DNA of 64,000 nucleotides from DASVHS01 sp035468985 (GTDB taxonomy: Bacteria > Acidobacteriota > Thermoanaerobaculia > Gp7-AA8). Made by a program: the position numbers and the translations under genes. Below, one piece after another: positions 42,150-51,566 of the stretch; position 1 is the stretch's first letter; each line of letters starts with the position of its first letter. The notes beneath the pieces are model-generated. The model searched no databases and was not told the DNA's origin. It saw nothing but the letters and a program-made list of their open reading frames with translations. Location: the NCBI GenBank assembly GCA_035468985.1, contig DATISF010000054.1, forward strand, positions 124,001 through 188,000, given 5' to 3'.

Positions 42150-43198
42150 GCCGCGCGGCCGTTGCGGCGATGACCGCATACACGCTCGAGCTCCGCGAGG
42201 CGGACACGAAACTCAATCAGAACGAGAACCCGTTCGATTTTCCGGTCGAGCTGAAGCAGCAACTCGCCGATGCCATCGTGCGCCGGGCCTGGAATCGCTA
42301 TCCCGACTTCGAATCGAACGCGCTGCGCTCCGCGATCGCAAGCGCATACGGGCTGACGACGGAGAACATCCTCGTCGGCAACGGATCGAATGAGCTGCTC
42401 GCCGCGGCGATCGGAACGTTCGTCGGCCCGGGAACGCCGGTCGTCATCCCCCGTCCTACGTTCACTCTCTACGAAAAACTGGTAACCGTCGCCGGCGGAT
42501 CGATCATCAGCGTCGACATCGATCCGCGATCAGGCCTCCTGCCGCTCGAGTCGATGCTCGTCGAAGGTGCGGTTGTCATCGTTTGCTCCCCGAACAACCC
42601 GACCGGCGGCGTGCTGCCTGCCGGCGGCATCGAGCGGCTGCTCGATTGCGGCGCGACGGTGCTGTTTGATCGGGCGTATGGCGACTTTGCAGGCGATGGA
42701 GCACCGGCCTCAGCGGGTGAGAGCCCGGCTAAAGCCGGGGCTCCATTCTCTGCGCCACATGACCGGCTCGTCACATTCTCGACGTTCTCGAAAGCGTGGG
42801 GACTGGCCGGTCTGCGCGTCGGATGGCTGGCATCGACCGCCGCGACCGCACGCGAAGTCCGCAAGGTGAAGCTGCCGTACTCGCTGAACATCGTCAGCGA
42901 GGCGGCGGCGGTGATGGCGCTGCAGAACGGTCAGCTCCGCGATGCGAACGTGGCCCGGATCGTCCGCGAGCGCGACCGGATGTTCGCCGCGATGCGCGAA
43001 ATCGTCGAATGCTTTCCGACGCGGGCGAACTTCATCACGTTCCGGACGCGGAAGCCGCTGTTCGAGGATTTCTGCGCGCGCGGCATTCTCGTCCGCGACG
43101 TCTCCTCGTATTGCGGCCTCGCCGGCTGCCTCCGCGTATCGATCGGCACAACGGAGGACAACGACCGCTTCCTCGAAGCGCTGAAGGAGATCGCATGA
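42146..43198 (+). CDS. hisC: Histidinol-phosphate aminotransferase with an in-frame palindromic insert
   Basis: 350 residues. It converts imidazole acetol phosphate to histidinol phosphate with PLP. LNQNENPFDFPVELKQQLADAI opens the enzyme, GNGSNELLAAAIGTFV binds PLP phosphate, CSPNNPTGGVLPAGG follows, and the PLP lysine is in STFSKAWGLAGLRVGW. Between YGDFAG and DRLVTFSTFSK lies an extra stretch GAPASAGESPAKAGAPF, encoded exactly by a 51-base palindromic element (42696-42746). The reading frame is kept because 51 is divisible by 3. It overlaps hisD and hisB by 4 bases each. Confidence 0.94.
   Translation: MSRAAVAAMTAYTLELREADTKLNQNENPFDFPVELKQQLADAIVRRAWNRYPDFESNALRSAIASAYGLTTENILVGNGSNELLAAAIGTFVGPGTPVVIPRPTFTLYEKLVTVAGGSIISVDIDPRSGLLPLESMLVEGAVVIVCSPNNPTGGVLPAGGIERLLDCGATVLFDRAYGDFAGDGAPASAGESPAKAGAPFSAPHDRLVTFSTFSKAWGLAGLRVGWLASTAATAREVRKVKLPYSLNIVSEAAAVMALQNGQLRDANVARIVRERDRMFAAMREIVECFPTRANFITFRTRKPLFEDFCARGILVRDVSSYCGLAGCLRVSIGTTEDNDRFLEALKEIA
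42696..42746. repeat. Palindromic element type B inside hisC
   Basis: ATGGAGC (42696-42702) and GCTCCAT (42740-42746) are outer arms, and CCCGGCT (42724-42730) with AGCCGGG (42733-42739) form an inner stem. The element is 51 bases, encodes 17 residues and lies in the loop before the PLP-lysine segment. No second copy was found in this window. Confidence 0.75.
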
Positions 43199-43785
43199 CA
43201 CGACAGGCGAACATCACCCGCAAAACGAAGGAAACCTCGGTCGCTGTCGCGGTCGATCTCGACGGCAAGGGAAGCTCGCGCATCGAGACGCCGATCGGCT
43301 TTCTCTCGCACATGCTCGACGTCATCGCCCGGCACGGGAAGATCGACCTCGACGTCGTGGCGACCGGCGACGTCGAGATCGACTACCACCACACCGTCGA
43401 GGACGCCGGCCTCGTCCTCGGCGAAGCGTTCGGGAAAGCCCTGGGCGACAAGCGCGGCCTGCGGCGATTCGGATACGCGTATGTACCTCTGGATGAGGCA
43501 CTTGCGCGCGTGGTGGTCGATTTCGCCGGCCGGCCGTACCTCGTGTTCGAGGTGCCGGTCGACAAGGACATGCTCTTGATTCATAAAGACTTTCCATTCG
43601 TATTGATCGAGGAGTTTTTCAAGTCCTTCGCCAACAAGTGCGCGTGCAACATCCACGTCGACCTGATCCGCGGCCGCAACGGCCACCACGCGGCCGAGGC
43701 GATTTTCAAGGCGTTTGCGGTGGCGGTGCGGCAGGCGAAGGAAGTCGTCGGCGAAGAGGTGCCGTCGACGAAGGGAGTCCTCTGA
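43195..43785 (+). CDS. hisB: Imidazoleglycerol-phosphate dehydratase
   Basis: 196 residues from the ATG at 43195, overlapping the hisC stop as ATGA. A monofunctional enzyme, without a phosphatase domain. It removes water from IGP using two manganese ions. The histidine motifs are HMLDVIARHG, DYHHTVEDAG and RGRNGHHAAEAIFKA. Histidinol-phosphatase is therefore a separate protein, and no such gene is in this operon. hisH starts within its stop codon. Confidence 0.95.
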   Translation: MTRQANITRKTKETSVAVAVDLDGKGSSRIETPIGFLSHMLDVIARHGKIDLDVVATGDVEIDYHHTVEDAGLVLGEAFGKALGDKRGLRRFGYAYVPLDEALARVVVDFAGRPYLVFEVPVDKDMLLIHKDFPFVLIEEFFKSFANKCACNIHVDLIRGRNGHHAAEAIFKAFAVAVRQAKEVVGEEVPSTKGVL

Positions 43786-44375
43786 TGGAGGTGATCCTCA
43801 TCGATTCGCCGGTCGCGAATACCGCCAACATCGCGCGCGCCCTGCGATCGGTCGGTGGGGAGGTGCGATTGACGCGCGATGCTGCCGAGATCGCGCGTGG
43901 CGTGAAGATCGTCCTGCCCGGCGTCGGGAGCTTTCGCGCGGCGATGAGCTGGGTGACCGCGAACGGAATTGATTCCGCTCTGCGCCAGGCGATCTCCGCA
44001 GGCGCCTCGCTCCTCGGCATCTGCGTCGGCCATCAACTCCTCTTCGAAACGTCGGACGAAATGGGCACGACCGCCGGGCTCGGATTGATCAAAGGCGAGG
44101 TTCGGAAGCTCGAATGCACGCTGCCGGTGCCACAGATCGGATGGAATCGCGTCGAGTTCGCGGCCGGCCCGCTTTTTGAGGGCGCCGCTCCCTTTTACTT
44201 CGTGAACTCCTACGCTGCCCGGACCGCGGACGCGGAGATCGCCTCCGCGACCTACGGCACCCGATTCACCGCCGCCGTGCAGAGCGGAAGGATCTTCGGC
44301 GTGCAGTTCCATCCGGAGAAATCTTCGACAGCGGGTCTGCAGGTGCTGCGCAACTTCGTCGAGAGAGTTCGATGA
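43785..44375 (+). CDS. hisH: Imidazole glycerol phosphate synthase, glutaminase subunit
   Basis: 196 residues from the ATG at 43785, which shares its A with the hisB stop. The class I glutamine amidotransferase triad is visible: Cys in GICVGHQLLFE near residue 83, and His and Glu in QFHPEKSSTAG near residue 178. LPGVGSFRAAM is the oxyanion loop. It feeds ammonia to HisF. It overlaps hisAF by 4 bases, so glutaminase and cyclase are made side by side. Confidence 0.95.
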   Translation: MEVILIDSPVANTANIARALRSVGGEVRLTRDAAEIARGVKIVLPGVGSFRAAMSWVTANGIDSALRQAISAGASLLGICVGHQLLFETSDEMGTTAGLGLIKGEVRKLECTLPVPQIGWNRVEFAAGPLFEGAAPFYFVNSYAARTADAEIASATYGTRFTAAVQSGRIFGVQFHPEKSSTAGLQVLRNFVERVR

Positions 44376-45910
44376 CATTCGTCCTCCCCTCCCTCGACAT
44401 CATCGGCGGCCGCGCCGTGCGGCTCTCGCGCGGTGATTTCGGGAGCGTGACGAACTACGGATCCATCGACGAGGTTCTCGACCGCCTGGCCATTCCCGCG
44501 GGGACGATCCTCCACGTGGTCGACCTCGAGGGATCGCGCAACGGCAAGCCGGGTGCGACCAACGTTGTCCGGCGCCTCGTCCATCGCGACCTTCGCGTGC
44601 AGGTCGGCGGCGGCGTGCGGACGCTCGACGATGCGCGCACGTGGCTCGATGCCGGCGCAGAGAGGATCGTGACCGGAACGGTCGCCGCCGACGATCCTCG
44701 CATGTTCGAACAGCTCGTGGCGACGTTCGGCTCGTCCCGCATCGTGCCGGCCGTCGATGTCCGCGGCAGCGAGGTGCGGGTCGCCGGCTGGACGCGCGGC
44801 ACCAATGCCTCGCTGGGCAGCGTGCTTCGCCGGATCGAGAGCAGCGGCGTCGAGAACATCCTGGTGACCGACATCAGCCGCGACGGTGTGCTCGGAGGTC
44901 CGTCGCTCGCGCTGTATCGCAGCCTGGCGAACGAGACGAAGCTGCGCATCATCGCTTCGGGCGGCGTGACGACCCTCGGCGACGTCGTTTCGCTCGCGCG
45001 GATGCGGAATGTGACCGGCTGCGTGATCGGGCGCGCGCTGCTCGACGGCCGCTTCACGTTCGCCGAAGCGCGGGAGCGCGCCGCATCGGCCAACGCCATG
45101 CCGGAGCGGATCATCCCCTGCCTCGACGTCCGCGATGGTCGCGTCGTCAAGGGCGTGAATTTCGAAGGCATTCGAGATGCCGGAGATCCCGTCGAGTGCG
45201 CCAGGCGTTACGAAGCAGAAGGCGCCGACGAGATCGCCGTGCTCGACATCTCCGCGTCCGACCGCGGCGTTCAGACTGCCGTCGAGACTGTTCGCCGCAT
45301 CGCCGAGTCGATCTTCATTCCGCTGACGGTCGGCGGCGGCGTCCGCACGGTCGAAGACTTCCGGGCCATGCTGCGCGCCGGCGCGGATCGCGTGGCGATC
45401 AATACGGCCGCGGTGCGCGATCCGCAGTTCATCGCTGCCGCCGCGAAGGAGTTCGGCGTGCAGGCAGTGGTGCTGTCGTGCGATGCGAAGAGACGTCATC
45501 CTGAGCGCGGCGAAGGATCTCGGCCGCGGCGAACGAGATCCTTCGCCCTCGCTCAGGATGACGAAACGTTCGAAGTCATGATCCGCAGCGGCAAGGAATC
45601 GACCGGCATCGATGCCGTCGACTGGTGCCGGCGGGCCGAGGAGCTCGGCGCGGGCGAGATTCTGCTGACGTCGGTCGATCGGGACGGGACCAACCGCGGA
45701 TACGACATCGAGCTGTTGCGTGCCGTCACCGGGGCCGTGCGCATCAGCGTGATCGCCTCCGGCGGCGCCGGGACCCTCGAGCACTTCCGCGACGCCATCG
45801 CTCTCGGCGGCGCCCGGGCCGCGCTGGCGGCCTCGCTTTTTCACGACCGGAAGCTCACCATCGGTGAGGTGAAGACGCATCTGGCGTCGGAAGGGATCCC
45901 GGTGCGATGA
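44372..45910 (+). CDS. hisA-hisF: HisA-HisF fusion: ProFAR isomerase plus IGP synthase cyclase subunit
   Basis: 512 residues in one ORF. Residues 1-238 are HisA: LPSLDIIGGRAVRLSRGDFG with the catalytic Asp, QVGGGVRTLDDA, VPAVDVRGSEVRVAGW with the second Asp, IIASGGVTTLGDV. Residues 243-512 are HisF: RIIPCLDVRDGRVVKGVNF, PLTVGGGVRTVEDF, VVLSCDAKR with the second catalytic Asp, STGIDAVDWCRRAEELGAGEILLTSVDRDGT. No stop triplet occurs in any forward frame between about 45040 and 45120, so the join is not a simple frameshift artefact. Residues 375-397 come from an inserted palindromic element right after the HisF catalytic Asp. An internal ATG at 45098 has no nearby ribosome-binding site. Confidence 0.92.
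   Translation: MTFVLPSLDIIGGRAVRLSRGDFGSVTNYGSIDEVLDRLAIPAGTILHVVDLEGSRNGKPGATNVVRRLVHRDLRVQVGGGVRTLDDARTWLDAGAERIVTGTVAADDPRMFEQLVATFGSSRIVPAVDVRGSEVRVAGWTRGTNASLGSVLRRIESSGVENILVTDISRDGVLGGPSLALYRSLANETKLRIIASGGVTTLGDVVSLARMRNVTGCVIGRALLDGRFTFAEARERAASANAMPERIIPCLDVRDGRVVKGVNFEGIRDAGDPVECARRYEAEGADEIAVLDISASDRGVQTAVETVRRIAESIFIPLTVGGGVRTVEDFRAMLRAGADRVAINTAAVRDPQFIAAAAKEFGVQAVVLSCDAKRRHPERGEGSRPRRTRSFALAQDDETFEVMIRSGKESTGIDAVDWCRRAEELGAGEILLTSVDRDGTNRGYDIELLRAVTGAVRISVIASGGAGTLEHFRDAIALGGARAALAASLFHDRKLTIGEVKTHLASEGIPVR
45495..45562. repeat. Palindromic element type A, copy 3, inside the hisF half
   Basis: GTCATCCTGAGC and GCTCAGGATGAC are perfect outer arms, with GAAGGATCTCG and CGAGATCCTTC inside, 68 bases in all. 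It is translated as an insert of about 23 residues rich in Arg, Ser and Glu (ending ALAQDDE) without breaking the frame. Confidence 0.88.
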
Positions 45911-46494
45911 GCGATCTGAAATTCACGAATGGCCTGATCCCGGCGATCGTGCGCGACGCGAAAAGCGGCGCCGTCCTTTCCCTCGCGTTCATGAACGAGG
46001 AGTCGCTCGCGAAGACGAGGGAGAGCGGCGAGACGTGGTTCTGGAGTCGCAGCCGCAACCAGCTGTGGCACAAGGGCGAGACGTCGGGCAACACGCAGCG
46101 AGTCGTCCACATCGCCGAGGACTGCGATCACGATGCGCTCGTGGTGAGCGTCGATCCGGCCGGCCCGGCCTGTCACACCGGCGCGATGTCGTGCTTCGAC
46201 GGGGTGCCGCCCCAGGCGTTCGATCTGGCCGGGCTGATGCGCGTTCTGCGCGACCGCTACGCCACGCGGCCGGCCGGCTCGTACTCGGCCGCGTTGTTCG
46301 ATGCCGGGCGCGAGAAGATCGTGAAGAAGGTCGGCGAAGAGTCGGCCGAGGTGATCATTGCCGCGCTCAGCGAGGGGCGCGAGCGCGTGATCTCGGAGGT
46401 CGCCGACCTCATTTTTCACGTCTCGGTGATGCTCACGGACGTGGGCATCGACTGGAGCGAGGTCGGGACGGAGTTGGCGCGTCGGGCCAAGTGA
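45907..46494 (+). CDS. hisIE: Phosphoribosyl-AMP cyclohydrolase / phosphoribosyl-ATP pyrophosphatase
   Basis: 195 residues, the usual HisI-HisE fusion. The cyclohydrolase half (1-110) has FMNEESLAKT, WSRSRNQLWHKGETSGNTQ and the metal-binding DCDHDALVVSVDPAGPACHTG. The pyrophosphatase half (115-195) has GSYSAALFDAGREKIVKKVGEESAEVIIAA and EVADLIFHVSVML. It catalyses steps two and three of the pathway. It overlaps hisAF by 4 bases and ends the operon; a type A palindrome follows and may end transcription. Confidence 0.95.
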   Translation: MSDLKFTNGLIPAIVRDAKSGAVLSLAFMNEESLAKTRESGETWFWSRSRNQLWHKGETSGNTQRVVHIAEDCDHDALVVSVDPAGPACHTGAMSCFDGVPPQAFDLAGLMRVLRDRYATRPAGSYSAALFDAGREKIVKKVGEESAEVIIAALSEGRERVISEVADLIFHVSVMLTDVGIDWSEVGTELARRAK

Positions 46495-46502
46495 CGCGAA
46501 GC

Positions 46503-46582
46503 GTCATCCCGAGACGCGAAGACGGCGAAGGATCTCGTGCACGAGACCCTTCCTCTTCGCTATCGCTCAGGGTCAGGGTGAC
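46503..46582. repeat. Palindromic element type A, copy 4 (diverged)
   Basis: GTCATCCCGAGACGCGAAG at the left and CTCAGGGTCAGGGTGAC at the right, with GGATCTCG and CGAGACCCTT inside, form an imperfect hairpin of about 80 bases. It lies between hisIE and cdd. Confidence 0.75.
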
Positions 46583-46602
46583 GTGGTAATTTAGCCCGTC
46601 CG

Positions 46603-46989
46603 ATGCCCGACCTGATTGCTGAAGCCCGAAAGGCGCGCGAGAACGCCGTCGCTCCCTTCTCGAGATACAAAGTCGGTGCAGCGCTGCTGACGAAAAGCGG
46701 CAAGGTCTATCGCGGCTGCAACGTCGAGAACTGCACCTACGCCCTGACCGTCTGCGCCGAGCGCGTCGCGCTCCTCACGGCGCTCGCCGCGGGCGAGCGC
46801 GAGTTCACCGCGATCGCCGTCGTCACGCAGAGCGAGGAACCGGGGACCCCGTGCGGACCCTGCCGCCAGTTGATGTGGGAGTACTGCGGCGACATCGACG
46901 TCACCATCGCCAACCTCGGCGGCAAACGAATCGACTACAAGCTCTCCACCCTATTCCCGTACCCGTTCTCATTCCGTCTCGAGGAGTAA
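46603..46989 (+). CDS. cdd: Cytidine deaminase
   Basis: 128 residues, the homotetrameric short form. It deaminates cytidine and deoxycytidine to the uridine forms for salvage. FSRYKVGAALLTKSGKVYRGCNVEN opens the protein, CAERVALLTAL holds the zinc Cys and catalytic Glu, and TPCGPCRQLMWEY the other two zinc cysteines. It begins 108 bases after hisIE, beyond the palindrome, and the amidohydrolase starts 3 bases after its stop. Confidence 0.93.
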   Translation: MPDLIAEARKARENAVAPFSRYKVGAALLTKSGKVYRGCNVENCTYALTVCAERVALLTALAAGEREFTAIAVVTQSEEPGTPCGPCRQLMWEYCGDIDVTIANLGGKRIDYKLSTLFPYPFSFRLEE

Positions 46990-46992
46990 TCG

Positions 46993-48378
46993 TTGCGCAA
47001 GAGCATTCTCATCATCGTCGCCGTTCTGATCCTGGCGGCGAGCGCTACCGCTCGCGAAGTCGACATCCTGATCACGGGCGGCACGGTCATCACCATGGCC
47101 GGGCCGAACATCGAGAACGGAGCGGTGGCGATCGAAGGAACGAAGATCGCCGCCGTCGGCAAGGCCTCCGACATCGCCAAGAAGTTCACGGCCAGGACGA
47201 CGATCGACGCCAGCGGGATGGCCGTTCTCCCAGGATTCATCAACGTGCACACGCATGTTCCGATGACGCTGTTCCGCGGAATCGCCGACGACCGCGATCT
47301 GATGGACTGGCTGAACAACTACATCTTCCCGGCCGAGGCGAAGAACGTGACGCGCGAGTTCGTGAAATGGGGAACACGCCTCGGCGCGGCGGAGATGATT
47401 CGCTCCGGCACGACGACGTTCACCGACATGTATTACTTCGAGTCGGACGTCGCGCGCGAGGCAAAGGCGGCCGGCCTGCGCGCCGTCGCCGGCGAGACCA
47501 TGATCGATTTCCCCGCGCCCGACAACAAGACGTGGGAAGACACGATCGCTTACATCCGCAAGTTCGTGAAGGAGTGGAAGGGCGACCGCCTCATCACGCC
47601 GGCGCTCGCGCCGCACGCACCGTTCACCGTCTCGCAAGAGCATCTGCTGGAGGTGCGCAAGCTCGCCACTGAGCTCGGCGTGCCGATTCTGATTCACGTC
47701 TCGGAGACGAAGGACGAGCTGCGCCAGGTCGCTCAGCGCTCGAAAGGCATGACGCCCGCCCACTACCTCGACTCGCTCGGCTTCCTCGGCCACGACGTGG
47801 TCATCGCCCACGGCGTGTGGCTCACGCCCGACGAGATCATGATGCTGGCCTCGCGCAGGGTCGGCGTCGCGCACTGTCCCGAAAGCAACATGATGCTGGC
47901 CTCGGGCGTGGCCCCCATCATTCAGCTCCAGCGCGCGGGCGCGGACATCGGCCTCGGCACCGACGGACCTGCGGGATCGAACAACAACCTCGACATGGTC
48001 GAGGAGATGGCCAGCGCCGCCCGCCTGCAGAAGGTGATGCGCGGCGATCCGAAAGCCCTCAGCGCACGTGAAGTGCTCGGCTTCGCGACGATCGGCGGTG
48101 CGCGCGTGTTGAACATGGAAGACAAGATCGGATCGCTGGAAGTCGGCAAGCACGCCGACATCGCGATCATCGATCTGCAGCAGGCCAAGACCCAGCCGGT
48201 GTATTCGGTGGAGTCGGCGATCGTCTACGCGGCATCAGGCAGCTCGGTCGTGACGACGATCTGTGACGGCAGGATCCTGATGCGCAACGGCAAGGTGCTC
48301 ACCGTCGACGTTCCGGCGACCATCGCGAAAGCGAAAGAGTACCGGCAGAAAGTGCTGGCCAGCCTCAAGTCGCCGTGA
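46993..48378 (+). CDS. Exported amidohydrolase, adenosine/MTA deaminase-like (TrzN/MtaD group)
   Basis: 461 residues from a TTG start, followed by a signal peptide (SILIIVAVLILAASATA). The metal-dependent hydrolase fold has PGFINVHTHVPMTLFRG (zinc HxH), ALAPHAPFTVS, LIHVSETKDEL, IAHGVWLTPDEI and GLGTDGPAGSNNNLDM (catalytic Asp). These match the S-adenosylhomocysteine/methylthioadenosine deaminase and triazine hydrolase group. A signal peptide is unusual for this group and suggests periplasmic deamination of a purine or similar compound. It is translated with cdd and overlaps the next gene by one base, so it may belong to nucleoside scavenging. Confidence 0.85.
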   Translation: MRKSILIIVAVLILAASATAREVDILITGGTVITMAGPNIENGAVAIEGTKIAAVGKASDIAKKFTARTTIDASGMAVLPGFINVHTHVPMTLFRGIADDRDLMDWLNNYIFPAEAKNVTREFVKWGTRLGAAEMIRSGTTTFTDMYYFESDVAREAKAAGLRAVAGETMIDFPAPDNKTWEDTIAYIRKFVKEWKGDRLITPALAPHAPFTVSQEHLLEVRKLATELGVPILIHVSETKDELRQVAQRSKGMTPAHYLDSLGFLGHDVVIAHGVWLTPDEIMMLASRRVGVAHCPESNMMLASGVAPIIQLQRAGADIGLGTDGPAGSNNNLDMVEEMASAARLQKVMRGDPKALSAREVLGFATIGGARVLNMEDKIGSLEVGKHADIAIIDLQQAKTQPVYSVESAIVYAASGSSVVTTICDGRILMRNGKVLTVDVPATIAKAKEYRQKVLASLKSP

Positions 48379-50021
48379 TGCGCCGCGGGTGGGTGCTGGT
48401 TGGGCTGCTCGTCGCCTGCACGAGTGCCGGGACGCGAACTATCGTTCCATCGCGCGTCGTGCTCGTCTCGTTCGACGGCCTCGGCGCCGACGAGCTGGCG
48501 AAACATTCCGACCTTCCCGCCTTCGCCAAACTCGAGCGCGAAGGGCGATTCGTCGAGCGCGTCACGCCGGTCACGCCGTGCGTCACCTCATCCGCGCACG
48601 TCGCGATCCTCACGGGCACGCCGCCGAGCGTCAACGGCATCGTGGCCAATCGCTTTCACGAGCCCGGCAAGCCGTGGACGGAGATCGCCGACGGATTCTC
48701 GGCCGACATCGACGCCGAGACGCTCGTCGAAGCGGCCCATCGCCAAGGAAAGCGGGTCGGCAGCATCGCCTTTCCGACGATCGACGCCCGGAATGTGCGG
48801 CGCTCAGCCGACTTCGGGCTCGTCTACAGCGATCCGCTCGTGCGCTCGCGCATGATCCATCTGACGCGAGCCGACTTTCACGGCTCGTACGGCGCAGTCA
48901 TGCGCGCATCGCTCGCGCCGGGAGCCGACATCGTCGCCTACGACACGACGGATGATCACGTCACGGACTACGACAAGTTCGTGATCGACACACCCGCCGG
49001 CCAGATCACTCCAAACCCATGGTTCTCGATCTCGGAGAAGAAGGCCGATGGCCTCTACGGCTCATGGTCGAAGCTGTTGCGCGCAACGCCTACGCTCGAC
49101 GACGTCACGATCTACTGGGGCGCCGTCAGCCGCACCGAGGGATACCCGGCGTCGTTCCGGCAACTGGCCGACGATCAGGTCGGCTTCTGGCCCGGGCCTC
49201 CCGACGAACGAAGCGCTCAAGACCGCATCGAAGGCGGTGACGGGATCGACCCCGAAACGTTCGCCGAACAGAATGCGCGATTCTGTCGATTCTTCGCGGA
49301 TGCGACAGCGCTGGCGATCGGGCAGATGAAGTTCGATCTGCTGCTCGTCTATGAGCCGACCGTCGACAAGGCCGAGCATCAGTTCTTCATCACGCTCGAT
49401 ACGCAGGCGCACGCGACGCCGGAGAATCGCGCCGCAGGCACGCGCGTCCGCACGCGTGCCTTCGAGGACGCCGATCGCGCGGTGCAGAGGATCGCCTCCA
49501 CGCTCGATCCCGCGCACGACACGCTGGTCGTCACCGGCGATCACGGCCTGGCACCGATCGACACCGAGGTGCATCTCAAGCGGTTGCTCACCGACTGGGG
49601 ATTCGATCGCGACTGGATTGCCATCGCCACCGGCGGCGGAGTCGCCCATCTGTACGGCAGCACGAAGACGGCTGAGCTGAAGGCCAAGCTCGAGGAGACG
49701 GGATTCATCGAGCGGATCGATCCGAAATCGCATCCGAACAGCGGCGATCTCGTGCTGTTCGCGTATCCGAACATTGCTCTCAGCCCGTTCGGCGGCGAGC
49801 CGGTGACCAACCCGCGCGGGTACGGCCAGCACGGCGGGATCGGCTCACATCACGAATTTCAGACTGTCCTGATCGCCTGGGGCGCGGGCATCGCACGCGC
49901 AACGATCCCACACATGCGGCAAACGGAAATCGCCGCGTATGTCTCGGGACTGCTCGGAATCAAAACTCCTCGAGCACTTGCGGAAAGCGCCAGCGCGCCT
50001 CGCGGATCTCTTCCTCGATGA
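48378..50021 (+). CDS. Type I phosphodiesterase/nucleotide pyrophosphatase-like lipoprotein
   Basis: 547 residues from the ATG at 48378, which overlaps the amidohydrolase TGA; a GTG one codon upstream is possible. The signal peptide ends in a lipobox (LVGLLVACTSAG). Alkaline-phosphatase-superfamily metal motifs are LVSFDGLGADELAKH, the nucleophile region PVTPCVTSSAHVAILTGTPPSVNGIV, and VVTGDHGLAPIDTEVH, with GYGQHGGIGSHHEFQTVLIAWG near the end. It would hydrolyse phosphodiester or phosphomonoester bonds at the cell surface. With the cytidine deaminase and amidohydrolase, the three may degrade external nucleotides and salvage bases. Confidence 0.85.
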   Translation: MRRGWVLVGLLVACTSAGTRTIVPSRVVLVSFDGLGADELAKHSDLPAFAKLEREGRFVERVTPVTPCVTSSAHVAILTGTPPSVNGIVANRFHEPGKPWTEIADGFSADIDAETLVEAAHRQGKRVGSIAFPTIDARNVRRSADFGLVYSDPLVRSRMIHLTRADFHGSYGAVMRASLAPGADIVAYDTTDDHVTDYDKFVIDTPAGQITPNPWFSISEKKADGLYGSWSKLLRATPTLDDVTIYWGAVSRTEGYPASFRQLADDQVGFWPGPPDERSAQDRIEGGDGIDPETFAEQNARFCRFFADATALAIGQMKFDLLLVYEPTVDKAEHQFFITLDTQAHATPENRAAGTRVRTRAFEDADRAVQRIASTLDPAHDTLVVTGDHGLAPIDTEVHLKRLLTDWGFDRDWIAIATGGGVAHLYGSTKTAELKAKLEETGFIERIDPKSHPNSGDLVLFAYPNIALSPFGGEPVTNPRGYGQHGGIGSHHEFQTVLIAWGAGIARATIPHMRQTEIAAYVSGLLGIKTPRALAESASAPRGSLPR

Positions 50022-50167
50022 TCTCGCGCTCCGGCGCGTCCGCGAGCTGCGGCACGTCCCAGTTCGCGAGCCACATCGGACTGACATAAGGCAGCACGGC
50101 GATGTGCTCGATGCGATACGGCAGATTGCGCGCCGCGAACCGCTCGTTCAGAAACGCGACGACGTCC

Positions 50168-50193
<26 letters not shown>
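49960..50193 (-). CDS. Small uncharacterised protein
   Basis: 77 residues, MTDRIPTSRDVVAFLNERFAARNLPYRIEHIAVLPYVSPMWLANWDVPQLADAPEREIIEEEI in part. Acidic and amphipathic, without a recognised domain. Its ATG at 50193 lies 26 bases inside the 3' end of the response regulator gene and its 3' end overlaps the convergent lipoprotein gene by 62 bases. The position right after the regulator on the same strand supports it being real. Confidence 0.5.
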
Positions 50194-51556
<1,363 letters not shown>

Positions 51557-51566
51557 ACGGGCTGTC

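Noticed and set aside
45090..45110. HisA-HisF join as a simple single-base frameshift artefact
   Set aside because: None of the three forward frames has a stop triplet around the junction, so one inserted or deleted base would not restore two separate genes. A larger assembly error cannot be excluded without reads.
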